Source: Microbacterium galbinum | Lineage (GTDB): Bacteria > Actinomycetota > Actinomycetes > Actinomycetales > Microbacteriaceae | NCBI RefSeq assembly: GCF_023091225.1 | Contig: NZ_JAHWXM010000001.1 | Span: forward strand, 2,749,913-2,813,912 | Direction of reading: 5' to 3' | Length of the DNA: 64,000 bases | In this document: piece by piece, positions 1 to 8,717 of the stretch | How positions within the stretch are numbered: position 1 is the first letter of the stretch | Layout of the letters: each line of letters begins with the position of its first letter | Notes under the pieces: generated by a model | What the model was told of the DNA's origin: nothing | Databases searched by the model: none | Seen by the model: only the letters and a program-made list of their open reading frames with translations | Position numbers and translations under genes: made by a program

Positions 1-126
1 TCTACGCGCGGCATCCGCTATCCGGAAATCGAGCGGATGCCGTCGATGGCCGCCCACGAGGGCATGGAGGATCTCGACAATGATCTTCGCGGATCGTGCG
101 CGGATGAATACGATCATTCCTCGTGA
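1..126 (+). CDS. C-terminal end of an unidentified upstream gene (partial)
   Basis: Frame 1 is open from the window edge to a TGA at 124-126, giving the last 41 residues of a protein whose start lies outside the window. The third codon positions are mostly G or C, as in real genes here. The TGA overlaps the GTG of the next gene (GTGA at 123-126), the same translational coupling seen between many gene pairs in this window. The tail is acidic (MAAHEGMEDLDNDL) and carries no motif I recognise, so no function is proposed. Confidence 0.55.
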   Translation, partial: STRGIRYPEIERMPSMAAHEGMEDLDNDLRGSCADEYDHSS

Positions 127-683
127 ACGTGATCTGGCGCACCCTCCTGGTGATCTTCCGTGCTCGCTCCCGCGTGCGGCGGGGCAAGACCCTCGATCCG
201 ACGGCGGTGGGCAGCATCCGTCTGACGACCCTGCCGACCGACATCGACGTCCTGCGGCACATGAACAACGGCCGCTACCTGTCGCTGTTCGACCTCGGGC
301 GCTGGGATCTGCTCATCCGCACCGGGCTGTTCGACGCGATGAAGGACAACCGCTGGTACGCGGTGGTCTCGAGCGAAACGGTGACCTTCCGCAGGTCGCT
401 CGTGCCGTGGCAGCGGTTCGAGGTGCAGTCGCGGTTCATCGGGCACGACGATCGGGCGCTGTTCCTCGAGCACCGCGCGGTCGTGAAGGGTCAGATCTAT
501 GCGCGGGCGATCGTGCGGGCGAGGATGCTGCGCCGCTCCGGCGGCACCGTGTCGAACGAGGAGCTGTTCGCCGCGGTCGGCAAGCCCGAGGGCGTGCCCG
601 AGATCGATGCGTGGGTGCACGAGTGGGCCGCGGCATCCGCCCTGCCGCCCGTGCGCGATCAGGCTCCGAGCGTCTGGAACTGA
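123..683 (+). CDS. Acyl-CoA thioesterase, 4HBT (hotdog) family
   Basis: 186 residues. After an Arg-rich N-terminus, the segment DIDVLRHMNNGRYLSLFDLGR is the typical 4HBT/YbgC-FadM signature: an acidic residue, then H-M-N-N-G-R-Y at the start of the hotdog helix. A second half follows with the expected beta strands (VTFRRSLVPWQRFEVQSRFIG, ALFLEHRAVVKG). Such proteins hydrolyse cytosolic acyl-CoA thioesters; the substrate cannot be read from sequence. The GTG start overlaps the stop of the upstream partial gene, suggesting coupling. It is 71 nt from putA, same strand, so it may be co-transcribed. Family call is confident, substrate unknown. Confidence 0.85.
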   Translation: MNVIWRTLLVIFRARSRVRRGKTLDPTAVGSIRLTTLPTDIDVLRHMNNGRYLSLFDLGRWDLLIRTGLFDAMKDNRWYAVVSSETVTFRRSLVPWQRFEVQSRFIGHDDRALFLEHRAVVKGQIYARAIVRARMLRRSGGTVSNEELFAAVGKPEGVPEIDAWVHEWAAASALPPVRDQAPSVWN

Positions 684-754
684 CAGGGCGCCACCCGCGG
701 AATCACGGGCGAGCCAGCGGGCCGAGACACCGCCTCCGCCCTAGGGTGAGAGAC

Positions 755-3700
755 ATGGCAGAGTCGTCGTCTCCTTCTTCGGATGCCGCGGCATCCGCTC
801 CTCTGGCCGACCGGGCCGTCGAGCTCGCCCGTCGCTGGGTGATCGAGGCCGCGGCGGCCGACGTCGATCCCGCCGCCGCACGCCTCGCCGGGGTGCTGCG
901 CGACGCGAACGGCCTGCCCTTCACGCTCGGTTTCGTCGACGGTGTGATGCGGCCCGAGAGCCTGGGCGCAGCGGCATCCCGTCTGCATCGGATCGCGCCG
1001 ATCGTGCCCGACTTCCTGCCCTGGTACCTGCGCGGCGCGGTGAAGCTCGGCGGCGGGATCGCCCCGGTGCTCCCCGCCCCGACCGTTCCGATCGCCCGCC
1101 GCGTGCTGCGTGAGATGGTGGGGCACCTCGTCGTCGATGCCCGCCCGGCCAAGCTCGGCCCGGCGATCGCGAAGATCCGCGAATCGGGCGCCCGCCTCAA
1201 CCTCAACCTGCTCGGCGAGGCCGTGCTCGGGGAGGGCGAGGCGCAGCGCCGGCTCGACGGCATCCACGATCTGATCCGCCGCCCCGACGTCGACTACGTC
1301 TCGGTCAAGGTCTCGGCCGTCGTCAGCCACATCTCGATGTGGGCGTTCGACGAGGTCGTCGACCGGGTGGTCGAGCGGCTGCTGCCGCTGTACCTGACGG
1401 CGGCGGGCCCTTCGACAGGCTCAGGGACCCAGGGGGAGACAGGCTCAGGCGCCCCCACCTTCATCAACCTCGACATGGAGGAGTACCGCGACCTCGACCT
1501 GACGATCGCGGTGTTCACGCGCATCCTCGAGGACCCGCGCCTGGCGAACCTGCATGCCGGCATCGTGCTGCAGGCGTACCTGCCCGACGCCCTGCCCGCC
1601 CTGCAGGAGCTCACCGCCTGGGCGCAGGACCGCGTCGCCCACGGCGGCGCCCCCATCAAGATCCGTCTCGTCAAGGGCGCGAACCTCGCCATGGAGCGCG
1701 TCGAGGCGACCATGCACGGGTGGACTCCGGCGACCTACGACACCAAGCTCGACACGGATGCCAACTACCTCCGCTGCCTCGACTGGGCGCTGCAGCCCGA
1801 ACGCACCGAGGCCGTGCACCTCGGCATCGCCGGGCACAACCTGTTCGGCATCGCCTACGCCTGGCTGCTCGCGGGCGAGCGCGGAGTGCGCGACCAGGTC
1901 GAGTTCGAGATGCTGCTCGGCATGGCTCAGGGGCAGGTGCAGGCGGTCTCGCGCGAGGTCGGCCCCGTGCTGCTCTACGTGCCGGTCGTCGCACCCGCCG
2001 AGTTCGATGTCGCGATCAGCTATCTCGTGCGCCGTCTCGAGGAGAACGCGTCGAGCGAGAACTTCCTCTCGGCGGCATTCCAGCTCGGCGAGGACGAGAC
2101 CCTGTTCGAGCGCGAGCAGGATCGCTTCCTCGACGCCCTCGACCGCTCGACCGACCCGAATCTGCGCACCGGTCCCCGCAGGCGTCAGGACCGGCTCGCC
2201 CCGATGCACGAGTCCGTGCGTCCGTTGCCGGCGGCCCCGCAGCCCGAGGTCGACCTCACCAAGGCCGTGCTCGGCATCTCGCGCGGATCGACCGGCGACG
2301 ACGGATTCGAGGGCGAGCCATTCCTCGAGACCGCCGTCTACGCGCCCCGCGAGCTGGTCGACGAGACGGCGGGTGCGCCCGGCTTCACGAACGCGGTCGA
2401 CAGCGACCCGGCGCTCCCCGCCAACCGCGAGTGGGCACGCGGCATCCGCGAACGCATCGCCACCTCGACCGCCGGGGACGACACCCTCGCCACGGCCCGC
2501 ATCGATGAGGGGGACGAGCTCGAGCGCATCGTCGCGACGGTGCGGGATGCCGCGCCCTCCTGGGGCTCCCGCCCCGCCGCCGATCGATCCGAGGTGCTGC
2601 TGCGGGCGGCCGCCGCACTCGAGTCCCGTCGCGGCGAACTGATCGAGGTCGCGGCATCCGAGACCGGCAAGGTCTTCGCCGAGGCCGACGTCGAGGTCAG
2701 CGAGGCCGTCGACTTCGCCCGCTACTACGCGGCGACCGCGCGCGAGCTCGATGCGATCGCGGGGGCGGCGTTCGTTCCGGCATCCGTCACGGTCGTCACC
2801 CCGCCCTGGAACTTCCCCGTCGCGATCCCCGCCGGCGGAGTGCTGGCCGCGCTCGCCGCGGGATCGGGCGTGATCTTCAAGCCGGCGCCGCAGGCGCGGA
2901 GGTGCGCCGCCGTGATCGCTGAAGCGCTCTGGCAGGCGGGCGTGCCCCGCGACGTGCTCGCGCTCGTCGACATCGAGGAGGGCGCGCTCGGCCAGCAGCT
3001 CGTCACCCACGAGGCGGTGGATCGCGTGATCCTGACCGGGTCGTGGGACACGGCGGCGCTCTTCCGCTCGTGGCGCCCCGACCTGCCGCTGCTCGCCGAG
3101 ACCAGCGGCAAGAACGCGATCATCATCACCCCCTCCGCCGACCTCGACCTCGCGGTCGCCGACCTCGTCAAGAGCGCCTTCGGTCATGCGGGGCAGAAGT
3201 GCTCGGCGGCGTCGCTCGCGATCCTCGTCGGGCCGGTCGGCCGCTCGCAGCGCTTCGCCCGGCAGCTGTCGGATGCCGTGCGCTCGCTGCACGTCGGATG
3301 GCCCACCGACCCGCTCGCCGAGGTCGGGCCCGTCATCGAGAAGCCGCAGGGCAAGCTGGCCTGGGCGCTGTCGCAGCTCGAGGGTGACGAGAAGTGGCTC
3401 ATCGAACCGTCGCTCTCGGCGGACGACGACGGTAGCGGACGCCTGTGGACCCCGGGAGTGCGCGTCGGCGTGCGGGCCGGGTCGCGGTTCCACCTCGAGG
3501 AGTTCTTCGGGCCGGTGCTCGGTGTGATGTACGCGCCGACGCTGTCGGCCGCGATCGAGATGCAGAACGCCGTCGCCTACGGCTTGACCGCGGGCCTGCA
3601 CACCCAGGACCCGGGCGATCTCGCGACGTGGCTCGATACCGTGCAGGCCGGAAACCTCTACGTGAACCGTGGCATCACCGGGGCGATCGTGCAGCGTCAG

Positions 3701-4477
3701 CCGTTCGGGGGATGGAAGCGCTCCTCGGTCGGTCCCGGTACGAAGGCCGGCGGTCCGAATTACCTCATCGGCCTCGGATCGTGGCGCTCGCGTCCCGGAT
3801 CCACCCCGTCGAGCACGCTGCACCTGCGCGGCCTCGACTCGCGCATCACCGCCCTGATCGAGTCGGCCCAGCCCTCTCTCGACTTCGAGTCGTTCGAGTG
3901 GCTGCGGCGGTCGGCCCTGTCGGACGCCCTCGCCTGGGACCGCGAGTTCGGCCAGGTGCGCGACGTCTCGCGGCTGGGCGTCGAACGCAACCTCTTCCGG
4001 TACCGCCCGCTGCCCGTCGAGCTGCGGGCGACGGCGGATGCTCCGCTGCAGGAGGTGCTGCGCACGGTGCTCGCCGCGGTGCGGGCCGGTGCGGGCTTCG
4101 TGCTGTCGGTCTCGGCGGGGCTGCCGGCCGGAGTGCGCCACGCGCTCGGCGATCTCGACGCGGCGGTGTTCCTCGAGACGGATGACGAGTGGCTCGCGCG
4201 CGTGAGCGGCTCGGGATCGGAATCGGATGCCGACGGCGAAGGGGTGCTCACGGCCCGGGCCGCGCGCATCCGCCTGATCGGATCGCGCCCCGCGGTGGCG
4301 GCGGCGCACGCGGCGCTCGCCCGCGCGGTCGACGGCGATCCCGACCTCGCGGTCTACGACGGCGAGGTGACCTCGGCCGGTCGCATCGAGTTGCTGCCCT
4401 TCGTGCACGAGCAGGCGATCTCGATCACCGCCCACCGCTTCGGCAATCCCGACCCGGTCTTCGCCGAGGTGATCTGA
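755..4477 (+). CDS. putA: Bifunctional proline dehydrogenase / L-glutamate gamma-semialdehyde dehydrogenase
   Basis: 1240 residues; ATG at 755 chosen because the open frame further upstream overlaps the thioesterase gene. It oxidises proline to P5C (FAD domain) and then P5C to glutamate (NAD domain). The proline dehydrogenase half (about residues 100-450) shows NLNLLGEAVLGE, VSVKVSA, NLDMEEYRDL, KIRLVKGA and the distal GHNLFGIAYAW segment. The aldehyde dehydrogenase half (about 560-1015) shows VTPPWNFPVAIPAGG, a catalytic Glu in LAETSGKNA near residue 782 and catalytic Cys816 in GQKCSAAS. About 225 C-terminal residues have no motif I recognise. Oddity: residues about 219-226 are encoded by a dispersed 23-bp repeat, and the flanking GPSTGSGTQGETGSG is an evident in-frame insertion into the proline dehydrogenase domain. 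Confidence 0.95.
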   Translation: MAESSSPSSDAAASAPLADRAVELARRWVIEAAAADVDPAAARLAGVLRDANGLPFTLGFVDGVMRPESLGAAASRLHRIAPIVPDFLPWYLRGAVKLGGGIAPVLPAPTVPIARRVLREMVGHLVVDARPAKLGPAIAKIRESGARLNLNLLGEAVLGEGEAQRRLDGIHDLIRRPDVDYVSVKVSAVVSHISMWAFDEVVDRVVERLLPLYLTAAGPSTGSGTQGETGSGAPTFINLDMEEYRDLDLTIAVFTRILEDPRLANLHAGIVLQAYLPDALPALQELTAWAQDRVAHGGAPIKIRLVKGANLAMERVEATMHGWTPATYDTKLDTDANYLRCLDWALQPERTEAVHLGIAGHNLFGIAYAWLLAGERGVRDQVEFEMLLGMAQGQVQAVSREVGPVLLYVPVVAPAEFDVAISYLVRRLEENASSENFLSAAFQLGEDETLFEREQDRFLDALDRSTDPNLRTGPRRRQDRLAPMHESVRPLPAAPQPEVDLTKAVLGISRGSTGDDGFEGEPFLETAVYAPRELVDETAGAPGFTNAVDSDPALPANREWARGIRERIATSTAGDDTLATARIDEGDELERIVATVRDAAPSWGSRPAADRSEVLLRAAAALESRRGELIEVAASETGKVFAEADVEVSEAVDFARYYAATARELDAIAGAAFVPASVTVVTPPWNFPVAIPAGGVLAALAAGSGVIFKPAPQARRCAAVIAEALWQAGVPRDVLALVDIEEGALGQQLVTHEAVDRVILTGSWDTAALFRSWRPDLPLLAETSGKNAIIITPSADLDLAVADLVKSAFGHAGQKCSAASLAILVGPVGRSQRFARQLSDAVRSLHVGWPTDPLAEVGPVIEKPQGKLAWALSQLEGDEKWLIEPSLSADDDGSGRLWTPGVRVGVRAGSRFHLEEFFGPVLGVMYAPTLSAAIEMQNAVAYGLTAGLHTQDPGDLATWLDTVQAGNLYVNRGITGAIVQRQPFGGWKRSSVGPGTKAGGPNYLIGLGSWRSRPGSTPSSTLHLRGLDSRITALIESAQPSLDFESFEWLRRSALSDALAWDREFGQVRDVSRLGVERNLFRYRPLPVELRATADAPLQEVLRTVLAAVRAGAGFVLSVSAGLPAGVRHALGDLDAAVFLETDDEWLARVSGSGSESDADGEGVLTARAARIRLIGSRPAVAAAHAALARAVDGDPDLAVYDGEVTSAGRIELLPFVHEQAISITAHRFGNPDPVFAEVI
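1410..1432 (+). repeat. Dispersed 23-bp repeat inside putA
   Basis: CTTCGACAGGCTCAGGGA followed by CCCAG, one half of the inverted-repeat element present intact at 13133-13187. It also occurs inside galK. Here it is read in frame as part of a Gly/Ser/Thr-rich insertion, immediately followed by a partial echo (GACAGGCTCAGG) at about 1438-1449. Confidence 0.85.
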
Positions 4478-4505
4478 GGCTGCCCCCTCACCGCGGGACC
4501 CCGGC

Positions 4506-4522
4506 GATTCGAAACGCGAATC
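4506..4522. promoter_or_regulatory. Short inverted repeat upstream of the amidinohydrolase gene
   Basis: GATTCG-N5-CGAATC, perfect 6-bp arms, in the 211-bp gap between putA and the amidinohydrolase gene. It could be a regulator site for the arginine genes. No transcription factor can be assigned from sequence. Confidence 0.3.
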
Positions 4523-4688
4523 AACCGAACCCCCGGCGCTCTGGCACCCCACAGCCCACGGATGGCACAATGAAACCGGCGTGCCCGAGTCGCATCTTCC
4601 CCGTCCCCGCTCTGAGAAGAGTCCCGGGTCGAACTTCCGCCGGGCCCCTGGACAGCGTCCGCCGCACCCGTTCATTCGAGGAGCATCC

Positions 4689-5567
4689 ATGTCGACGCCT
4701 GAGACCGCCGTGGCATCCGCCCCCGCGCGCACCGCGCACCACCGCCGCTACCTGATGTGCAAGCCCGAGCACTTTACGGTCAACTACTCCATCAATCCGT
4801 GGATGGAGCCGTCTAAGCCGACCGACACCGCCAACGCGGTCGCGCAGTGGCAGAAGCTCTACGACCTCTACATCGAACTGGGCCACGAGGTCGAGCTCAT
4901 CGAGCCGCTCGCCGGCTACCCCGACATGGTCTACACGGCCAACGGCGGATTCCTCATCGACGGCCGCGCGTACGTGCCCGAGTTCCGCTTCGTCGAGCGC
5001 CAGGGCGAGGCGCCCGCGTTCGCCGAGTGGTTCCGCCGGGCCGGCTACGACACGGTCATGCCGAAGGAGGTCAACGAAGGCGAGGGCGATTTCCTGCTCG
5101 TCGGCGACGTGATCCTGGCCGGCACCGGCTTCCGGTCGACCGGAGACAGCCACCGCGAGGTCGGCGAGGTCTTCGGCCGCGAGGTCGTCTCCCTCAACCT
5201 CACCGACCCGCGCTTCTACCACCTCGACACGGCCATCGCGGTGCTCGACCCGGTGCAGGGCATCGAGAACGGCGGCCCCGAGCGCGCCAACATCGCGTAC
5301 CTGCCGGGCGCCTTCGACGATGCGAGCCGCGCGATCCTCGAGGAGCGCTTCCCCGACGCGATCCTCGTGTCGGACGAGGACGGCGCCGTCTTCGGCCTCA
5401 ACTCGGCGAGCGACGGCTACAACGTCATCATCTCGCCGCGCGCGAAGGGCTTCGCGAAGCAGCTGCGCGAGCGCGGCTACAACCCGATCACCGTCGACCT
5501 CTCCGAGCTGCTGCTCGGCGGTGGCGGCATCAAGTGCTGCACGCTCGAACTGCGGGGCGCGAAGTGA
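4689..5567 (+). CDS. Dimethylargininase-family amidinohydrolase (possible ornithine-forming arginine dihydrolase)
   Basis: 292 residues, guanidine-modifying superfamily with alpha/beta propeller features. ATG at 4689 is preceded by an AGGAG; an upstream in-frame ATG at 4581 lacks one. Visible catalytic elements are the entry motif PDMVYTANGGF (Asn85), His178 in FYHLDTAIAV, and the C-terminal nucleophile Cys283 or Cys284 in GGGGIKCCTLEL. Relatives either make citrulline (DDAH) or, as in cyanobacterial ArgZ-type enzymes, convert arginine to ornithine plus ammonia and CO2. The stop overlaps the start of an ornithine aminotransferase and putA lies just upstream, which favours an arginine-to-ornithine role. 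That choice is inference; the family itself is clear. Confidence 0.85.
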   Translation: MSTPETAVASAPARTAHHRRYLMCKPEHFTVNYSINPWMEPSKPTDTANAVAQWQKLYDLYIELGHEVELIEPLAGYPDMVYTANGGFLIDGRAYVPEFRFVERQGEAPAFAEWFRRAGYDTVMPKEVNEGEGDFLLVGDVILAGTGFRSTGDSHREVGEVFGREVVSLNLTDPRFYHLDTAIAVLDPVQGIENGGPERANIAYLPGAFDDASRAILEERFPDAILVSDEDGAVFGLNSASDGYNVIISPRAKGFAKQLRERGYNPITVDLSELLLGGGGIKCCTLELRGAK

Positions 5568-6760
5568 CGACCGACGCGGTGGCGACGGCAACCACGCACG
5601 TCGCCCACAACTACCACCCGCTGCCGGTGAACATCGCGCGCGGAGACGGTGCGTGGGTGACGGACGTCGAGGGCAAGCGCTACCTCGACCTGCTCGCCGC
5701 CTACTCGGCCGTGAACTTCGGGCACCGGCATCCGGCGCTCGTCGCTGCCCTCACCGAGCAGCTCGGTCGCGTGACACTCATCAGCCGTGCGTTCCAGAGC
5801 GACCGGCTCGAGCCGTTCGCCGCCGCCCTCGCGAAGCTCGCCGGCAAAGACCTGGTGCTGCCGATGAACACGGGCGCCGAGGCGGTCGAGACCGGCATCA
5901 AGGTCGCGCGCGCCTGGGGCTACCGGGTCAAGGGCATCGCCGACGGCAAGGCCCGCATCATCGTCGCGGGCGGCAACTTCCACGGCCGCACGACGACGAT
6001 CGTCAGTTTCAGCGACGACGAGCAGGCGCGCGACGGCTTCGGCCCGTACACGCCCGGTTTCGACATCGTGCCCTACGGGGACGCGGATGCCATCGCCGCC
6101 GCGATCACGGATGACACGGCCGCCGTGCTCGTCGAGCCCATCCAGGGTGAGGCCGGCGTCGTGATCCCGCCCGAGGGGTATCTGCGTCGCATCCGCGAGA
6201 TCTGCGACGAGAAGAACGTGCTCTTCATCGCCGACGAGATCCAGTCGGGACTCGGCCGCGTGGGCGAGACGTTCGCGAGCGATCGTGAGGGCGTCGTGCC
6301 CGACCTCTACCTGCTCGGCAAGGCCCTCGGCGGCGGACTGCTGCCGGTGTCGGCGGTCGTCGGGAACGAAGACGTGCTGGGGGTCATCCGTCCGGGCGAG
6401 CACGGCTCGACCTTCGGCGGCAACCCGCTCGCGGCGGCCGTCGGTCTGCGCGTGGTCGAGATGCTCGAGACGGGCGAGTTCCAGGAGCGCGCCCGCGCCC
6501 TCGGCGCCCACCTCGCCACGGCACTCGAACCGCTCATCGGGCACGGTGTCACCGCGGTGCGCATCGCCGGTCTCTGGGCGGGTGTCGACATCGACCCCGC
6601 GAAGGGCACCGGTCGCGAGATCGCCGAGAAGCTCCTCGAGCGCGGTGTGCTCGTGAAGGACACGCACGGTCAGACGATCCGCATCGCCCCGCCGCTCGTG
6701 ATCCGCGCGACCGAGCTCGACTGGGCGGTCGAACAGCTCCGGGTCGTGCTGGGCGCGTAG
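5564..6760 (+). CDS. rocD: Ornithine--oxo-acid aminotransferase
   Basis: 398 residues, GTG start within GTGA overlapping the previous stop. It transfers the delta-amino group of ornithine to 2-oxoglutarate, giving glutamate semialdehyde/P5C. Class III PLP aminotransferase features: YSAVNFGHRHPALV near the N-terminus, NTGAEAVETGIKVAR (phosphate-binding), GNFHGRTTTIVSFS, the VEPIQGEAGV segment, cofactor Asp in FIADEIQSGLGR and Schiff-base Lys253 in LLGKALGGGLLPVS, then GSTFGGNPLAAA. The length matches the family. Tight coupling to the amidinohydrolase suggests the two make and consume ornithine; the P5C product is the substrate of PutA encoded upstream. Confidence 0.95.
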   Translation: MTTDAVATATTHVAHNYHPLPVNIARGDGAWVTDVEGKRYLDLLAAYSAVNFGHRHPALVAALTEQLGRVTLISRAFQSDRLEPFAAALAKLAGKDLVLPMNTGAEAVETGIKVARAWGYRVKGIADGKARIIVAGGNFHGRTTTIVSFSDDEQARDGFGPYTPGFDIVPYGDADAIAAAITDDTAAVLVEPIQGEAGVVIPPEGYLRRIREICDEKNVLFIADEIQSGLGRVGETFASDREGVVPDLYLLGKALGGGLLPVSAVVGNEDVLGVIRPGEHGSTFGGNPLAAAVGLRVVEMLETGEFQERARALGAHLATALEPLIGHGVTAVRIAGLWAGVDIDPAKGTGREIAEKLLERGVLVKDTHGQTIRIAPPLVIRATELDWAVEQLRVVLGA

Positions 6761-6831
6761 CGCCGCGGCATCCGTACGTCGTCCCCTCCGTCGACGCCGA
6801 CATCGTTAGGCTGTCGGCGGAGGGGGAACCG

Positions 6832-7998
6832 ATGGCATATCAGAATCCTGATGCCGTGGCGGCCGGAGCACCGCCCTGGCACCTGCCCACACCGCAACCG
6901 CGCCCGGCATCGGGCGGCATCCGCGGCTTCGTCTGGGCGCTCTGGCCGGTGATGAGCTGGCTGCTGCCGGTGTTCTTCGTGTTCCACGGGTTCCTCGGCG
7001 GAGGCGGGTGGGGCACGCTGATCCTGATGTTCACGTCGCCGATCTTCATCCCGGCGATGGGGCTGCTCGGCATGCTGCCGCGATTCATCCTGCGCAAGCG
7101 CGGGCACACGACCACTCCCGCCCCGCTCGTCTGGCTGCTGTTCGTGAACTGGTGGGCGTGGGTCGCCTTCACGATCACGATGCAGGACGCCGGCGACTCG
7201 GGGCCGCTGGAGACGCTGCTCGGCAGCCTCGTTCCCGCCCGACTCTCGTCGACCTACGAGCAGGGGATCTTCGTGGGAGCGGTCGTCATCGCGGCGCTGT
7301 CGTGGCTCGCGGTGCTGCTGCTCGGCATCGCTCAGCCGCCGCCGCGCCCGGGAGCGCCGACCCGCGGCGGCGCCTGGGACGCGGTCTCGTGGAACGCGGC
7401 CTTCCTGGTGCCCGCCCTGCTCGTGGGCGCGGTGGCGCTCGGCGTGCAGGTCACGGCGCTGCAGACGGATGCCGCGGGCGACACGGTGGCGCAGGTTGAG
7501 GCGCTGCCGATCTCCGCGCAGGCCGACCGTGCCGAGGTGAACTACACCCTCACGCAGCAGAAGCTCTCGGAGGTGCGAGAGATGATCGCCGAGGACGACT
7601 GGCGCGTGCGCGACGAGAACGGCGGCTGGGTGAGAGGACCGGCCTTCGCCTCGTCGTACGGCGCCTGCGGGGGATCGGATGCCGAGTGCTACGTCTTCGA
7701 GGTCGGATTCGCCCTGGAGACGACGCCCACCGGCTTCGACTCGTACGACGACGCATGGGATTCCCGGCTGAGCGAACTCGGCTGGAGGCCGTCCGAGCGC
7801 GGCTACGGGTGGACCGATGCCGACGGCTTCACCCTCGAGGTCGACCAGCGGCAGAACGTCGACCGGCTGGTCGTCGCGATCGAGAGCCCCTCGTGGTGGG
7901 GCGACACGTACGACATCCGTCAGGAGCTGGGGGAGGCCGACGAGGATCTCGGTCTCGGACTCACGTACCGCTTCGACGAGTGGCCGCCCCTGCGCTGA
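6832..7998 (+). CDS. Multi-pass membrane protein of unknown function
   Basis: 388 residues, ATG preceded by GGAGGGGG. A Pro-rich cytosolic start is followed by five hydrophobic segments (roughly residues 38-60, 63-85, 98-118, 143-165 and 185-205). A C-terminal part of about 180 residues is soluble and predicted outside. This part contains two Cys in GACGGSDAECYVF that could form a disulfide, and many Trp/Tyr/Asp residues (WDSRLSELGWRPSERGYGW). No family motif is recognised. It stands alone, with a strong hairpin terminator just after it. Confidence 0.7.
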   Translation: MAYQNPDAVAAGAPPWHLPTPQPRPASGGIRGFVWALWPVMSWLLPVFFVFHGFLGGGGWGTLILMFTSPIFIPAMGLLGMLPRFILRKRGHTTTPAPLVWLLFVNWWAWVAFTITMQDAGDSGPLETLLGSLVPARLSSTYEQGIFVGAVVIAALSWLAVLLLGIAQPPPRPGAPTRGGAWDAVSWNAAFLVPALLVGAVALGVQVTALQTDAAGDTVAQVEALPISAQADRAEVNYTLTQQKLSEVREMIAEDDWRVRDENGGWVRGPAFASSYGACGGSDAECYVFEVGFALETTPTGFDSYDDAWDSRLSELGWRPSERGYGWTDADGFTLEVDQRQNVDRLVVAIESPSWWGDTYDIRQELGEADEDLGLGLTYRFDEWPPLR

Positions 7999-8018
7999 GC
8001 CCGCACCCGCCCACAGCG

Positions 8019-8078
8019 CGAACCACCCCCTCCGGGGCCTCCCGCATGCGGGTGGCTCGCTCTCGAGGGGGTGGTTCG
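8019..8078. terminator. Perfect 14-bp inverted repeat, probable bidirectional terminator
   Basis: Left arm 8019-8032 (CGAACCACCCCCTC) and right arm 8065-8078 are exact reverse complements; the loop contains its own 12-bp palindrome CCCGCATGCGGG at 8041-8052. It sits between convergent genes (membrane protein on plus, acidic protein on minus), where a two-way terminator is expected. There is no U-run, as usual in high-G+C actinobacteria. Confidence 0.7.
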
Positions 8079-8119
8079 TGCGTCACGGGGGATGACGCGC
8101 GCGCCGGCGAAGCTGGGGA

Positions 8120-8503
8120 CTACGCGGGCGGGTTATCGGGGTCGAGGAGCTTCAGGGTGTCCTCTTCCGCTTCGTTGTCGGCCTGGAGCTGTCGCTCCGT
8201 GGTCTCGTCGCCTCCGAGAGGCGCCTCGCGATCGGGCCCGGCGTCGCCCTGGATGGCGCCGCGCGGGGAGTCGCCGTGCGAGCTGTCGCCCTGGAGCGCT
8301 CCGCCTTGGGCTGCGCCCTGGTTGCCGTGCTCGTCGCCCGGGGCGTCCTCGTCGGCATCGCCCTGAAGAGCGCCGCGCGGGGAGTCGCCGTGAGAGCTGT
8401 CGCCCTGGATGGCGCCGCCCTGTCCGGACTCCGGAACGCCGACGCGCTCCGCGCCCTCGGCCGGGTCTTCCGCGTGCGGGGTGTGTTCCGTGTTCTCGTC
8501 CAT
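8120..8503 (-). CDS. Acidic, repeat-containing hypothetical protein
   Basis: 127 residues, very rich in Asp, Glu, Gly and Gln and almost without hydrophobic residues, so probably intrinsically disordered and cytosolic. It contains an 18-residue direct repeat (QGDSSHGDSPRGA-L/I-QGDA) at residues 33-50 and 71-88, joined by an acidic spacer. There is no signal peptide, Cys or membrane segment. I do not recognise a family. The ATG at 8503 lies about 40 bp from a candidate DtxR/IdeR-like site (8545-8564), so iron-linked expression is possible but unproven. A real gene is supported by the conserved amino-acid repeat and isolated position. Confidence 0.55.
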   Translation of the reverse strand: MDENTEHTPHAEDPAEGAERVGVPESGQGGAIQGDSSHGDSPRGALQGDADEDAPGDEHGNQGAAQGGALQGDSSHGDSPRGAIQGDAGPDREAPLGGDETTERQLQADNEAEEDTLKLLDPDNPPA

Positions 8504-8544
8504 GGGCGCGACGTTACGCGCGGGTCACGGCATCCGAAGACCCC

Positions 8545-8564
8545 ATTGACAAGGCTCGCCTTAC
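8545..8564. promoter_or_regulatory. Candidate DtxR/IdeR-type iron box
   Basis: The core AAGGCTCGCCTT at 8551-8562 is an inverted repeat (AAGGC/GCCTT). The 19-bp window 8545-8563 shares 12 positions with an IdeR/DmdR consensus from memory (TTAGGTTAGGCTCACCTAA), mostly in the right half. It lies upstream of the acidic protein gene and downstream of the MFS gene. Confidence 0.3.
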
Positions 8565-8717
8565 TGCACTCACCGCACCCGTTCCGCTGTCCCTGCACCG
8601 ATCGGTGCGAAATGCCGGTGATGAACGCCCGGAGTCGACATTCGGCACCGGTCCGTGCGGTTCTGCGCACGCGCACGCGACGGATGCCGTGACGGATGTC
8701 GCGACGGATGCCGGGGC

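Noticed and set aside
80..754. N-terminal extension of putA by 225 codons
   Set aside because: It overlaps the thioesterase gene in another frame, is Arg/Pro-rich, and the ATG at 755 gives a normal PutA start.
1445..4732. Open frame of 1095 codons on the minus strand opposite putA
   Set aside because: Typical high-G+C shadow frame: Arg/Gly/Asp/His-rich with no motif, while the plus strand encodes a complete PutA.
6761..6831. Terminator after rocD
   Set aside because: Only short GC-rich words without a convincing stem; not reported.
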